In this document: positions 1 through 8,334 of the stretch, one piece after another
How positions within the stretch are numbered: position 1 is the first letter of the stretch
Layout: each line of letters opens with the position of its first letter
Source of the DNA: Alloyangia pacifica
GTDB lineage: Bacteria > Pseudomonadota > Alphaproteobacteria > Rhodobacterales > Rhodobacteraceae
Length of the DNA: 64,000 nucleotides
Direction of reading: 5' to 3'
NCBI RefSeq assembly: GCF_900116195.1
Contig: NZ_FOZW01000017.1
Span: 1-64,000, forward strand
Made by a program: the position numbers and the translations under genes
Notes under the pieces: model-generated
What the model was told of the DNA's origin: nothing
Database searches by the model: none
Seen by the model: only the letters and a program-made list of their open reading frames with translations

Positions 1-2
1 AC

Positions 3-710
3 GTGGCGGTGGACGCCTCGAGCATCGGCGTGGAGGACATCTCGGTGACCGGCCCGGGCGGCGCACTGACGGTGACCGGGGTGAGCCTCGACGTGGGCTC
101 CGACGGCACGCCGCGCAGCGCGACCTACACGGTGGCGGCACCGGGCGGCAGCTGGGACACCGCGGACAACGGTGCCTACACGGTGGCGCTGCTGGGCGGG
201 CAGGTGGTCGACACCAGCGGCAACCCGGTTGCGGCGGATGCGGCGCTCGCCAGCTTCAACGTGGCGGTGCCCGACAGCCCGCCGCCGAGTGCCGATCCGG
301 TGCGGGTCGAAGCGGAAGCGATGGAGCTTCAGGGCTTCCAGATCCTGAACAACGGCCACGGCTCGAACGACCAACTGATCCAGGCAACCGGCAGCGGGGC
401 GCATGTGGCGGGCTTCGGCTTCGCCGAGGCAAGCGGCCTCTACAACATCACGCTTGGATACTTCGACGAAAGCGACGGCCAATCGCAACTCTCGCTGCTG
501 CGGAACGGTGAGGTCATCGACAGCTTCGTCTGGGATGCGGATGCTGGTTCGGCGATCGTCGACCCCTCGGCGTTCATGGAGCGTGAGATCACCGCGATCG
601 CCCTGCAGGCGGGGGACCGCCTAGAGCTCTCGGGCACGCCGAATGGCGGCGAGCCGCTGCGGATCGACTTCCTCGAGTATGTCTACGTGGACGATCTGCC
701 GGCTGTCTGA
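3..710 (+). CDS. C-terminal fragment of a large secreted beta-sandwich / carbohydrate-binding-like protein
   Basis: The frame is open from the first base, so this is the end of a longer protein; the GTG at 3 is only the first possible start codon, not evidence of a start. About residues 1-92 look like an Ig- or cadherin-like repeat ending in a VDTSGNPV-type strand. After a proline-rich linker (DSPPPSADP) the last ~135 residues begin with VRVEAEAME, have regular beta strands and end in FLEYVYVD, which resembles CBM6/CBM35-type carbohydrate-binding modules. The missing N-terminal part presumably carries an enzyme or adhesin domain. No anchor or sorting signal is visible at the C-terminus. A terminator hairpin follows. 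The exact family is not certain. Confidence 0.7.
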   Translation: MAVDASSIGVEDISVTGPGGALTVTGVSLDVGSDGTPRSATYTVAAPGGSWDTADNGAYTVALLGGQVVDTSGNPVAADAALASFNVAVPDSPPPSADPVRVEAEAMELQGFQILNNGHGSNDQLIQATGSGAHVAGFGFAEASGLYNITLGYFDESDGQSQLSLLRNGEVIDSFVWDADAGSAIVDPSAFMEREITAIALQAGDRLELSGTPNGGEPLRIDFLEYVYVDDLPAV

Positions 711-745
711 GACCGGCCAGCCATGGCGTGACACGCACCCGTCCG

Positions 746-774
746 GACACCCTCCGGGCGGGTGTCTTGCTTTT
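746..774 (+). terminator. Intrinsic terminator after the first gene
   Basis: Arms GACACCC (746-752) and GGGTGTC (760-766) enclose a 7-nt loop and are followed by TTGCTTTT. It lies 36 nt beyond the stop codon at 710. Confidence 0.7.
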
Positions 775-1711
775 CGCGAGAGGGGAAGGCCGCTGCGCCG
801 GCACAGGCGTGACAAGACCTCGGGCCGATGCTTGGGGGCATACAAAGGTAGTTCTGTCGATCCGGGAAATTGGGTCGACCCGCAGGGAGGAGGAGGAGCA
901 GGCCGACCCGGTCGCTAAACTGGCCGGTTGGCGGCCCGTCTTGGCAAATCCGGCGGCCTCGGGAGGAGGAGTGAGGCGGCCGGACGCCCGCTACCTATAG
1001 TCTCTGACGGAGGTCACAACGGGCTGGCAGGAAAATTCACCTCTTCGACATGAATTCCGCCGGGTAATCCTCGGAATGCGCGCATTTTTTAGGCAATCTG
1101 GCAGGCGAGGGAGGCGGCGGCGCCGCGGACCTGAGTGTTTGCCCCGGCTCGGACAGGCGGGGTCTCGGATAGGCGCGCCCCCTGCCTGCACTGGACCCGG
1201 GGATAGGTCGCCAGCAGCCATCACCTGGCAAAAAGGACCGCAGTGCCGGGACCTGGCCCGGAGCTGCCGTGCCCCGGTGGCCGTCAGTCAGATCGCGGAT
1301 TGGTTGTGACGCAGGGGAAGTTTTCGCTTGCGAATCTCTCTCAGGCTCGCGAATGTCATCTGGCTGAATTCAATTTTCTTTTGATTGTTTCACAGCACGA
1401 AGTGTCCGGCGTGTCCCAACCACCTGAGCCGCGCACTTAGTCCCCCTAGGGGCGTGCTCGTTATCCCCTTAGAGCACGCCCCATTTTCCCCTTTCCCTAC
1501 CAGCCCGGACCCCGCCCTGCATGGCGGCCGCAACGACGCACCCGTGTGTATCGCGATATGTCACATGCATTGACGCCGACCCGCCGAGGAGGCGGGCCGG
1601 CGTCTGTCCGGAGACTAGCCCGGAAATTTGTCCTGAGCTTCCATTTGGAAATGCCGGCAAATGGAACCTGAGAGCGGGTGGGGCCTCAGCCCATGCCGTC
1701 AGCCCATGCCG
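775..1711. other. Gene-poor stretch with hairpins, no convincing CDS
   Basis: The short open frames here lack ribosome binding sites, family resemblance and coherent codon use. Visible structure: a 12-bp palindrome AATGCGCGCATT followed by TTTT (1075-1090), a perfect 11-bp hairpin at 1449-1482, an inverted repeat TTCCATTTG / CAAATGGAA (1639-1647 and 1658-1666), and a short tandem repeat next to purU. It may hold a small RNA or decayed sequence; nothing more can be supported. Confidence 0.5.
1449..1487 (+). terminator. Strong hairpin terminator without an obvious upstream gene
   Basis: GGGGCGTGCTC (1449-1459) pairs perfectly with GAGCACGCCCC (1472-1482) around a 12-nt loop, followed on the plus strand by ATTTTCCCC. 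The nearest plus-strand gene ends 740 nt upstream and already has its own terminator, so this hairpin may end an unannotated transcript. Confidence 0.5.
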
Positions 1712-1724
1712 TCAGCCCATGCGC
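1686..1724. repeat. 13-bp tandem repeat, three units, at the purU stop codon
   Basis: The unit TCAGCCCATGCCG occurs at 1686-1698 and 1699-1711 and, slightly diverged, at 1712-1724. On the minus strand each unit begins its trinucleotide TCA as TGA, so the last PurU codons and stop have been copied twice downstream. The first stop reached by ribosomes is at 1714-1712. Confidence 0.75.
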
Positions 1725-2599
1725 TCGGAGCTGTAGGAGCCCGGGGAGGCGGGGAAGACCACCGTCTTGTCGCCGTTGAGGAACACCCTGCGATGGGCGT
1801 GGGCGTGGATGGCGCGGGCCAGCACTTGTGCCTCGACGTCGCGGCCGAGCGAGACGTAATCCTCGGGCGACTGCGCGTGGGTGACGCGCACGATGTCCTG
1901 CTCGATGATCGGACCCTCGTCGAGGTCGGCGGTGACGTAGTGCGAGGTCGCCCCGATCAGCTTCACGCCGCGCTGGAAAGCCTGCTTGTAGGGGTTGGCG
2001 CCCTTGAACGAGGGCAGGAAACTGTGGTGGATGTTGATGATCCGCCCCGACATCTTGCGGCACATCTCGTCGCTTAGGATCTGCATGTAGCGCGCCAGCA
2101 CGATCAGCTCTGCCCCCGAGTCCTCGACCACCTGCATGATCGCCGCCTCGGCCTGAGGCTTGTTCTCCTTGGTCACCTTGATGCAGTGGAAGGGGATGTC
2201 GGCGTTCACCACCACCTTTTGGTAATCCATGTGGTTGGAGATCACCGCGACGATCTCGATCGGCAGCGCGCCGATGCGGCAGCGGTAGAGCAGGTCGTTC
2301 AGGCAGTGCCCGAAGCGGCTGACCATGATCACCACCTTCATCTTCGTGGCCTCATCGTGGAAGGCGAACTCCATGCCGAACTCCTCGGCCACCGCGGCGA
2401 AGGCGGCCTCGAGCGCGGGCAGCTCGGCGCCAGTCTCGCTCAGGAAGCTCACCCGCATGAAGAAGCTGCCGGTGCCGAGGTCGTCGAACTGGGCACTGTC
2501 GGTGATGTTGCAGCCCTGCGCGGCGAGGAAGCCGGCAACAGCGGCGACGATGCCGCGGGTGGAGGGGCAGTGCACGGTGAGGGCGTAGGAGGAGCTCAT
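1712..2599 (-). CDS. purU: Formyltetrahydrofolate deformylase PurU
   Basis: PurU hydrolyses 10-formyltetrahydrofolate to formate and tetrahydrofolate in the cytoplasm, balancing the one-carbon pool and feeding formate to purine synthesis. The 295-residue product has the usual length. An N-terminal ACT domain (about 4-80) is followed by a formyltransferase-fold catalytic domain (about 85-290). The catalytic region is plain: N189 and H191 in INIHHSFLPSF and D227 in DLDEGPI. The start at 2599 (MSSSYAL) is chosen because homology begins there; the frame continues upstream for 46 codons without family resemblance and the ribosome binding site is weak. No close operon partner is visible. Confidence 0.93.
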   Translation of the reverse strand: MSSSYALTVHCPSTRGIVAAVAGFLAAQGCNITDSAQFDDLGTGSFFMRVSFLSETGAELPALEAAFAAVAEEFGMEFAFHDEATKMKVVIMVSRFGHCLNDLLYRCRIGALPIEIVAVISNHMDYQKVVVNADIPFHCIKVTKENKPQAEAAIMQVVEDSGAELIVLARYMQILSDEMCRKMSGRIINIHHSFLPSFKGANPYKQAFQRGVKLIGATSHYVTADLDEGPIIEQDIVRVTHAQSPEDYVSLGRDVEAQVLARAIHAHAHRRVFLNGDKTVVFPASPGSYSSERMG

Positions 2600-2935
2600 G
2601 GGAGGTGCGTTTCTTTTCTCGACTGTGTGGTGGTCAAATCGCTGCCGCCTGCGGGAAGCAAGGTCAAGCGCATTGCGGGCCCATCCTGCGGCAAGATCGG
2701 CCCGGGGCGACGTGCTGGCGCGACATGTTTCCCGCAAGATGCGACAGGACCGCGATCGGAAACCCGCGCCCGATCCGGGGCGGTTCTTCGCCCGGCGACG
2801 TGGAAGCGGGCCAAAGGCGGACTAAATGCTTGTGAAAGCGAGGATCATTGCTTACCCCAAGGGTAAGCGCCCGGAATTCCGTGCCGTCCCCGGCCTTCCG
2901 GTCCTCTCAACCCGGACCCGTCGAGACCCGATTTC
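2600..2935. other. Divergent promoter region between purU and the GH13 gene
   Basis: This 336-bp gap serves both purU (minus) and the GH13_18 gene (plus). It contains a compact inverted repeat GCTTACCC-CAA-GGGTAAGC at 2850-2868 and a 10-bp palindrome CGGAATTCCG at 2872-2881, both 55-90 nt before the GH13 start. They could be operators or leader hairpins; no regulator can be named. No small gene is evident. Confidence 0.4.
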
Positions 2936-4684
2936 ATGACCGAGACCTCCTTCAGCGCCCGCCTTTCCGAACTGCTGCATTTCATCTACCCCGATCTCAA
3001 TGCCGACATCCTCTCCAGCCAGGTGATCGATGCCTTCTGGCCCGAGAGCCCGGACAAGCCGGGCCGCGGCCGCCGACGCCAGCCGCGCAAGCCGGGCAAC
3101 AATCTCTGGTCGCAGAACGACGCGGTGCTGATCACCTACGGCGACAGCCTGATCGACGGCAGCCACAAGCCGCTCGACCTGATGAACGACTTCCTGCTGC
3201 GCCACATGAAGGGGGTGGTGAACGGGGTGCACATCCTGCCGTTTTTCCCCTTCACCTCGGACGACGGCTTTGCCGTGACCGACTATCGCAAGGTGAACCC
3301 GCAGCTCGGCGACTGGGTCGACATCACCCGCATCGGCGACGAGTTCCACCTGATGTCGGATCTCGTGCTCAACCACGTCTCCTCGCAGGGCGTCTGGTTC
3401 AACGCCTATCGGCAGGGCCAGAAGCCCTACGACGGGTTCTTCTTCGAGGCCGAGCCTTCGGACGACGTGTCGATGGTGGTCCGCCCGCGCACCACGCCGC
3501 TGCTGCAGGAGGTCGAGACGGCCATGGGCACGCGCCACGTCTGGTGCACCTTCAGCCACGACCAGATCGACCTCGATTTCCGCAACCCCGAGGTGCTGCT
3601 CGAGATCCTGCGCATCATCCGCCTGCATGTCGACATGGGGGTGCGGATCATCCGGCTCGATGCGGTGGCCTTCCTGTGGAAGGAGATCGGCACCAATTGC
3701 ATCCACCTGCCGCAGACCCATGCGGTGATCCGCCTGCTGCGGCTGCTGGCGGATTATGCCACCGAGAGCATCATCCTGCTGACCGAGACCAATGTGCCGA
3801 AGGCGGAGAACCTGTCGTACTTCGGGCACCGCAACGAGGCGCATATGGTCTACAACTTTCCGCTGCCGCCGCTGGTGCTGCACGCGATGATGGCGGGGAC
3901 GGCGAAGTATCTCAACGACTGGCAGCGGGCGATGCCGCCAGCGCCGCTGGGCTGCGCCTATCTCAACTTCACCGCCAGCCATGACGGCATCGGCATGCGC
4001 CCCGCCGAGGGGCTGTTGCCGCCCGAGGAAGTGGGCCGCGTCATCGATACCGCGCGCGAGCTTGGCGGGCTGGCCTCGATGCGCTCGCTGCCCGGCGGCG
4101 GCGAAAGCGTCTACGAGCTCAACTGCGCCTTCTTCGCGGCCATGGCCCGCACTTACAAGGGCGAGGACGCGCATCACCTCGCGCGGTTCCTCTGCTCGCA
4201 GACCATCGTCATGTCGCTCGAAGGGATCCCGGCCTTCTACATCCACTCGATGCTGGGCACGCCGAACGATCTCGAGGCGGTGCAGCGGCGCGGCATGAAC
4301 CGGGCGATCAACCGCCACCGCTGGGACTACGGCGAGCTCAACGCCTTGCTGGATGATCCTGAGACCGTCCACGCGCAGGTGCTGGAGATGCTGTCCGAGC
4401 GGCTGAAGCTGCGCGCGTGTCAGGCGGGCTTCCACCCCAACGCCACGCAGTTCACGCTGAACCTCGACGAGCGGGTCTTCGGCCTGTGGCGGCAGTCTCT
4501 GGACCGGGCGCAGTCGATCTTTGCGCTGCACAACTGCTCGGACGAGGAGGTGGTGATCCCGCACGAGGGGCTGAACATGATCGCCGACGAGCATTGGGTG
4601 GATCTGCTGTCAGGCGAGACCATCGAGGCCGGACCGGTGACCCTGGCGCCCTACCAGTGCCGGTGGATTTCGAACCAGGGCTGA
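2936..4684 (+). CDS. GH13 subfamily 18 glycoside phosphorylase, candidate glucosylglycerate phosphorylase
   Basis: This 582-residue protein is an alpha-amylase-fold enzyme of the sucrose phosphorylase type (GH13_18), a group that phosphorolyses sucrose, glucosylglycerol or glucosylglycerate to glucose 1-phosphate. The catalytic triad is intact: nucleophile D242 (RLDAVAF), acid/base E284 (LLTETNV) and D350 in the SHDGIG motif. The barrel spans about 65-480 and a small C-terminal beta domain follows. A role in recycling glucosylglycerate is inferred from gpgS and gpgP 3-5 kb away; sucrose phosphorylase is the main alternative. It is probably cytoplasmic, as no signal peptide is seen. The ribosome binding site before ATG 2936 is weak. 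Confidence 0.8.
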   Translation: MTETSFSARLSELLHFIYPDLNADILSSQVIDAFWPESPDKPGRGRRRQPRKPGNNLWSQNDAVLITYGDSLIDGSHKPLDLMNDFLLRHMKGVVNGVHILPFFPFTSDDGFAVTDYRKVNPQLGDWVDITRIGDEFHLMSDLVLNHVSSQGVWFNAYRQGQKPYDGFFFEAEPSDDVSMVVRPRTTPLLQEVETAMGTRHVWCTFSHDQIDLDFRNPEVLLEILRIIRLHVDMGVRIIRLDAVAFLWKEIGTNCIHLPQTHAVIRLLRLLADYATESIILLTETNVPKAENLSYFGHRNEAHMVYNFPLPPLVLHAMMAGTAKYLNDWQRAMPPAPLGCAYLNFTASHDGIGMRPAEGLLPPEEVGRVIDTARELGGLASMRSLPGGGESVYELNCAFFAAMARTYKGEDAHHLARFLCSQTIVMSLEGIPAFYIHSMLGTPNDLEAVQRRGMNRAINRHRWDYGELNALLDDPETVHAQVLEMLSERLKLRACQAGFHPNATQFTLNLDERVFGLWRQSLDRAQSIFALHNCSDEEVVIPHEGLNMIADEHWVDLLSGETIEAGPVTLAPYQCRWISNQG

Positions 4685-4709
4685 TGTCCCGGCGCGGGCG
4701 GCCCGGAGA

Positions 4710-4775
4710 GGGGGCTCTGCCCCCGCCGCGCTGCGCGCGTCTCCCCCGGCGTATTTTGAAAGAGAAGAAGCGCGC
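4710..4775 (+). repeat. Intergenic repeat family A, copy 1
   Basis: The copy consists of a hairpin GGGGGC-TCT-GCCCCC (4710-4724), a GC-rich spacer, CCCCCGG (4743-4749), TATTTT (4752-4757) and an AGAAGAAGC tail. The same order recurs at about 31.2, 51.4, 58.6 and 61.9 kb. It lies just after the GH13 gene and may double as its terminator. Confidence 0.65.
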
Positions 4776-4845
4776 AGACCCCAGCCGCCTCTGAACCTTC
4801 GGGCCGGTCCAGGCGTTGGAACCGGGCAGGCTTGAGGAGGGCGCG

Positions 4846-5466
4846 ATGTTCGACTGGATCTCGGGATTTATCGACGCGGTGGGGGCGTTCGGCATCGGCG
4901 TGCTGATGTTTCTCGAGAATGTCTTTCCGCCGATCCCTTCCGAGCTGATCATGCCGCTGGGCGGGTTCAACGCGGCGGCGGGGCGCGAGCATCTTGTCTG
5001 GGTGATCGTCGCGGGATCGCTCGGCTCGCTGGCCGGGGCGCTGTTCTGGTACTGGATCGGCCGGCGGCTCGGCACACACCGGCTGAAGCGGCTCGCGGCC
5101 CGGCACGGGCGCTGGCTGACCATCCTGCCCGAGGACCTCGACCGTTCGAACGACTGGTTTACCCGGCATGGCGGCAGCGCGGTGCTGATCGGGCGGCTGA
5201 TCCCGACGGTGCGCACCTTCATCTCGGTGCCCGCCGGGGTAGCACGGATGCCGATGGCGAGTTTCCTGGCCTTCTCGGCGGTGGGCACGGTGAGCTGGAC
5301 GGCGCTGCTGGCGATGGCCGGTTACCTGCTGCAGGCGCAATACGGGCTGGTGGCGGGCTGGCTCGATCCGGTGTCGACCGTCGTGGTCGCGGGGATCGTC
5401 GGGCTCTACCTGTGGCGCGTGGCGACCTACGGACGGCGCAAGCGGCGCAAGGCGGCCGGGGGTTGA
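4846..5466 (+). CDS. DedA family inner-membrane protein
   Basis: DedA/VTT-domain proteins are polytopic membrane proteins, some of them lipid scramblases or undecaprenyl-phosphate flippases, needed for envelope homeostasis. This 206-residue member shows the family signature FLENVFPPIPSE near the N-terminus, several hydrophobic helices, and the conserved region with GRLIPTVRTFISVPAG before the last helices. The start at 4846 is chosen because GAGGAGG lies 5 nt upstream; an in-frame TTG at 4816 has no such support. It follows the GH13 gene by 161 bp and ends at a shared terminator facing the GntP gene. No substrate can be read from the sequence. Confidence 0.88.
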   Translation: MFDWISGFIDAVGAFGIGVLMFLENVFPPIPSELIMPLGGFNAAAGREHLVWVIVAGSLGSLAGALFWYWIGRRLGTHRLKRLAARHGRWLTILPEDLDRSNDWFTRHGGSAVLIGRLIPTVRTFISVPAGVARMPMASFLAFSAVGTVSWTALLAMAGYLLQAQYGLVAGWLDPVSTVVVAGIVGLYLWRVATYGRRKRRKAAGG

Positions 5467-5474
5467 TTTGCCGC

Positions 5475-5504
5475 AAAAAAGGGCGCCCGTGGGCGCCCTT
5501 TTGA
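5475..5504. terminator. Bidirectional terminator between dedA and the GntP gene
   Basis: AAAAAA, then GGGCGCCC-GT-GGGCGCCC (5481-5498), then TTTT: the stem has a T-run on each strand, so it can stop transcripts from both convergent genes. Confidence 0.85.
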
Positions 5505-5523
5505 GGTTTCAGGGACAGGAAGA

Positions 5524-6909
5524 TCAGAGCCCGAGCGAGCCGAGCACGATGACCGTGATCGTCGCGAAGACCGGGATCGCCACCGCCACCACGAAGATGT
5601 CCGAGTAGCTTTTCTTGTGGGTCATCCCGGTGATCGCCAGCAGCGTGATCACCGCACCGTTGTGCGGCAGTGCGTCGAAACCACCCGAGGAGAGTGCCGT
5701 CACCCGGTGCATCAGCTCCATGCTGATGCCCTGTTCCACGCCCATGGCGGCGAACTGCTCGCCGAGCGCCTTCAGCGCAATCGACATGCCGCCCGAGGCC
5801 GAGCCGGTGATGCCCGCGAGCACGTTCACCGCCACTGCAAGCGAGGCCAGCGGGTTGTTCGGGAAGAGCCCCAGCACCGCGTCGCGGATCAGTCCGAAGG
5901 CGGGCAGCGAGGCGATCACCGCGCCGTAGCCGACCTCGGAGGCGGTGTTGAAGATCGGCAGCAGCGAGCCCATCGTGCCTTTGTTCACCGTCTCCTTGAC
6001 GTCGGCGAAGCGCTTCCAGTTCAGCGCCAGCGCCAGCACGATCGACACCACCAGCGAGATGATGATCGCCCAGATGCCCGCGACCCGCGACAGCTCGGTC
6101 GCGCCGTATTTCGCGTCGGCGAGGTAGTCGGCGTTCATGTTCGGGAAGACCACGTAGGTGAGCAGCGCGTTTAGGCCGATCACCGCGATCACCGGCAGGA
6201 TCGCCGCGACGAAGCCGGGCATGTCCGCATCCTCGGGCAGCGAGCTGTCGGCTCCGGTGCGCTCATGCACGCCGTAGCCTTCGCCGCGGCCCTGTGCCGC
6301 CTTGGCGCGGCGGCTCAACCAGAGCGTGCCGCCGCCGAGCATGATGAGGCCCGCCAGCGTGCCGAGCAGCGGTGCCGCAAAGACGTTGGTGCCGAAGAAC
6401 GGGATCGGGATCGCGTTCTGAATTGCCGGGGTGCCGGGGAAGGCGGTCATGGTGAAGGTGAACGAGCCGAGCGCGATGGCCGCGGGCAGCAGGCGCTTCG
6501 GGACATCGGCACGGCGGAACAGCGCGTTGGCGATCGGGTAGATGGCAAAGGCCACCACGAAGAGCGACACGCCGCCGAAGGTGAGCACACCGCAGGCCAG
6601 CACCACGGCGAGGATCGCGCGATCTCCGCCGACCCATTCGACGATCTTCTCGGCGATGGTGCGCGCGGCGCCGCCGTCGGCCATGACCTTGCCGAAGATC
6701 GCGCCGAGCAGGAACAGCGGGAAGTAGGTGGTCACGTAGCCGCCGAGCGACTGCATGAAGACCTGCGTGTAAGTGGCCATGACCGGCAGCCCGCCCGACA
6801 GCAGCACCGCCAGCATCGCCAGAAGCGGTGCCAGGATCAGCACGTTGATGCCACGGTAGGCCAGGTACATCAGCAAGCCCAGCGACAGAATGATCCCGAT
6901 GAGACCCAT
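5524..6909 (-). CDS. GntP family permease
   Basis: The product is a 461-residue membrane protein with about 12-14 hydrophobic segments, typical of the GntP family of proton-coupled carriers for gluconate, glycerate and related hydroxy acids. Family landmarks include FFPLFLLGAIFGKVMADGGAA in the first half and ITGSASGGMSIALKALG near the C-terminus. The start at 6909 is supported by a very good AGGAGGAG ribosome binding site. It lies 192 bp downstream of gpgS on the same strand, so it may be co-transcribed. With glucosylglycerate genes on both sides, glycerate or a related acid is a plausible substrate, but this is inference. Confidence 0.85.
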   Translation of the reverse strand: MGLIGIILSLGLLMYLAYRGINVLILAPLLAMLAVLLSGGLPVMATYTQVFMQSLGGYVTTYFPLFLLGAIFGKVMADGGAARTIAEKIVEWVGGDRAILAVVLACGVLTFGGVSLFVVAFAIYPIANALFRRADVPKRLLPAAIALGSFTFTMTAFPGTPAIQNAIPIPFFGTNVFAAPLLGTLAGLIMLGGGTLWLSRRAKAAQGRGEGYGVHERTGADSSLPEDADMPGFVAAILPVIAVIGLNALLTYVVFPNMNADYLADAKYGATELSRVAGIWAIIISLVVSIVLALALNWKRFADVKETVNKGTMGSLLPIFNTASEVGYGAVIASLPAFGLIRDAVLGLFPNNPLASLAVAVNVLAGITGSASGGMSIALKALGEQFAAMGVEQGISMELMHRVTALSSGGFDALPHNGAVITLLAITGMTHKKSYSDIFVVAVAIPVFATITVIVLGSLGL

Positions 6910-7101
6910 TCTTCTCCTCCTTTTGATTTGAAGCGCCCCGCGGGGAGGCCGGAACGGGGAGGACCGGCGCGGGCAGGGCTCAAAAATCAGTTACTCGGAC
7001 GAGAGTTAGGTCAGGTCAATGCGACGTCCCGGTGAAGGACGCGACGTCGCAAGGGATCTGTGATCACCGTGACGTGAGGTTCCGGCGGATTTCGGCGAGG
7101 A

Positions 7102-8322
7102 TCAGCCGAACTCGGCGTCATCGGCCGCGACTGCGGCGCGGAAATCCGCCAGCAGCGTGGGGTCCGCCGAATGCACCCGGTTCCAGGTCGGGATAAAGGG
7201 TGTCTCCTGCGGGTTCTCGATGAACAGCTGCCCGGCACGCACGATGTTCTCGCCGAACATTTCGATGCTGCGCTCCTCGGCGTGTCGGTCGATGGTCAGC
7301 CCGTTCATCTTGGCATCCGCCGAATAGGCCTCGAGCAGGTCGAGGGCCGAACGGTAGTAGGTGGCCTTGAGGGTGCGGAACACATGCGGAGTGAAGACCG
7401 TGCCGTCGGCGGCCAGTTTGCGGAAGATCGCCTTGCAGATGTCGACGGACATGCGCGAGAGCCCCTGGCTGGCATCCTCGGGAGAGAGGTCCTGGTGCTT
7501 GTGGTCGTAGATGTCGGCGATCTCGACCTGGCAGACCTGCCGCGGCCCGAGGTTACGCCAGGCCTCGGAGAGCACGCCGATCTCCAGCCCCCAATCCGAG
7601 GGGATGCGCAGGTCAGGCAGCAGGCCGGTCCGCAGCGCCATCTCGCCGGAGAGCGGGTAGCGGAAGGCACGCAGGTAGTCGATGTAGTCGCGGTCGCCGA
7701 TGGTGCGCTTGAGCGCGATCAGCAGCGGCGAGACCAGCAGGCGGGTCACGCGGCCGTTGAGCTTGCCGCCGCCGACGCGGGGGTAGTAGCCCTTCGATAG
7801 CTGGTAGCTGAAGGTCGGGTTGGCCACCGGGTAGACCAGCCGGTCGAGCAGCTCGCGGGTGTAGGTGACGATGTCGCAATCATGGATCGCCATCACCGCG
7901 CTGTCGGCGCAGGAAATCAGATAACCCATGCAGCCCCAGACGTTCTTGCCCTTGCCCGGCTCCTGCGGGGCAAGGCCAAGCGCCTCGAGGCGTCCCATGA
8001 TCTCGGTCATCCGCGGGCCGTCGTTCCAGATCACCGTATGCTGCTGCGGCAGGACGGAGAAGAACTCGCGCGCCCGGCGGTACTGCGCCTCGTCGGCGCG
8101 GTCGAGGCCGATGACGATCCGATGCAGGTAGCTGACCTTGCTCAATTCCTTAAGGATGTTGGGCAGGGCGTCGCCCTCGAGCTCGGAGTAGAGCGAGGGC
8201 AGGATCAGCGAGATCTTGCGGCTCTGGGCATAGGTCTCGAGCTCGTAGATCATCTCTTCGATCGGGCGCGAGCGCAGGTTGTGGAACTGGGCGATATTGC
8301 CGTTCTGCTGGAAGTCGGCCAT
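7102..8322 (-). CDS. gpgS: Glucosyl-3-phosphoglycerate synthase (GT81)
   Basis: GpgS transfers glucose from a nucleotide sugar to 3-phosphoglycerate, making glucosyl-3-phosphoglycerate, the precursor of the compatible solute glucosylglycerate. The 406-residue length fits. A nucleotide-sugar fold begins at about 35 (ISLILPSLYSE) and the metal-binding DxD is at D148-D150 (IHDCDIV), followed by the conserved NPTFSYQLSKGYYPRVGGGKLNGRV region around 168-192. The start at 8322 is fixed by AGGAG upstream that overlaps the end of gpgP; only 12 bp separate the two genes, indicating one operon. The solute accumulates under salt stress or nitrogen limitation in bacteria that have this pathway. Confidence 0.92.
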   Translation of the reverse strand: MADFQQNGNIAQFHNLRSRPIEEMIYELETYAQSRKISLILPSLYSELEGDALPNILKELSKVSYLHRIVIGLDRADEAQYRRAREFFSVLPQQHTVIWNDGPRMTEIMGRLEALGLAPQEPGKGKNVWGCMGYLISCADSAVMAIHDCDIVTYTRELLDRLVYPVANPTFSYQLSKGYYPRVGGGKLNGRVTRLLVSPLLIALKRTIGDRDYIDYLRAFRYPLSGEMALRTGLLPDLRIPSDWGLEIGVLSEAWRNLGPRQVCQVEIADIYDHKHQDLSPEDASQGLSRMSVDICKAIFRKLAADGTVFTPHVFRTLKATYYRSALDLLEAYSADAKMNGLTIDRHAEERSIEMFGENIVRAGQLFIENPQETPFIPTWNRVHSADPTLLADFRAAVAADDAEFG

Positions 8323-8334
8323 GGCGGAGGTCTC

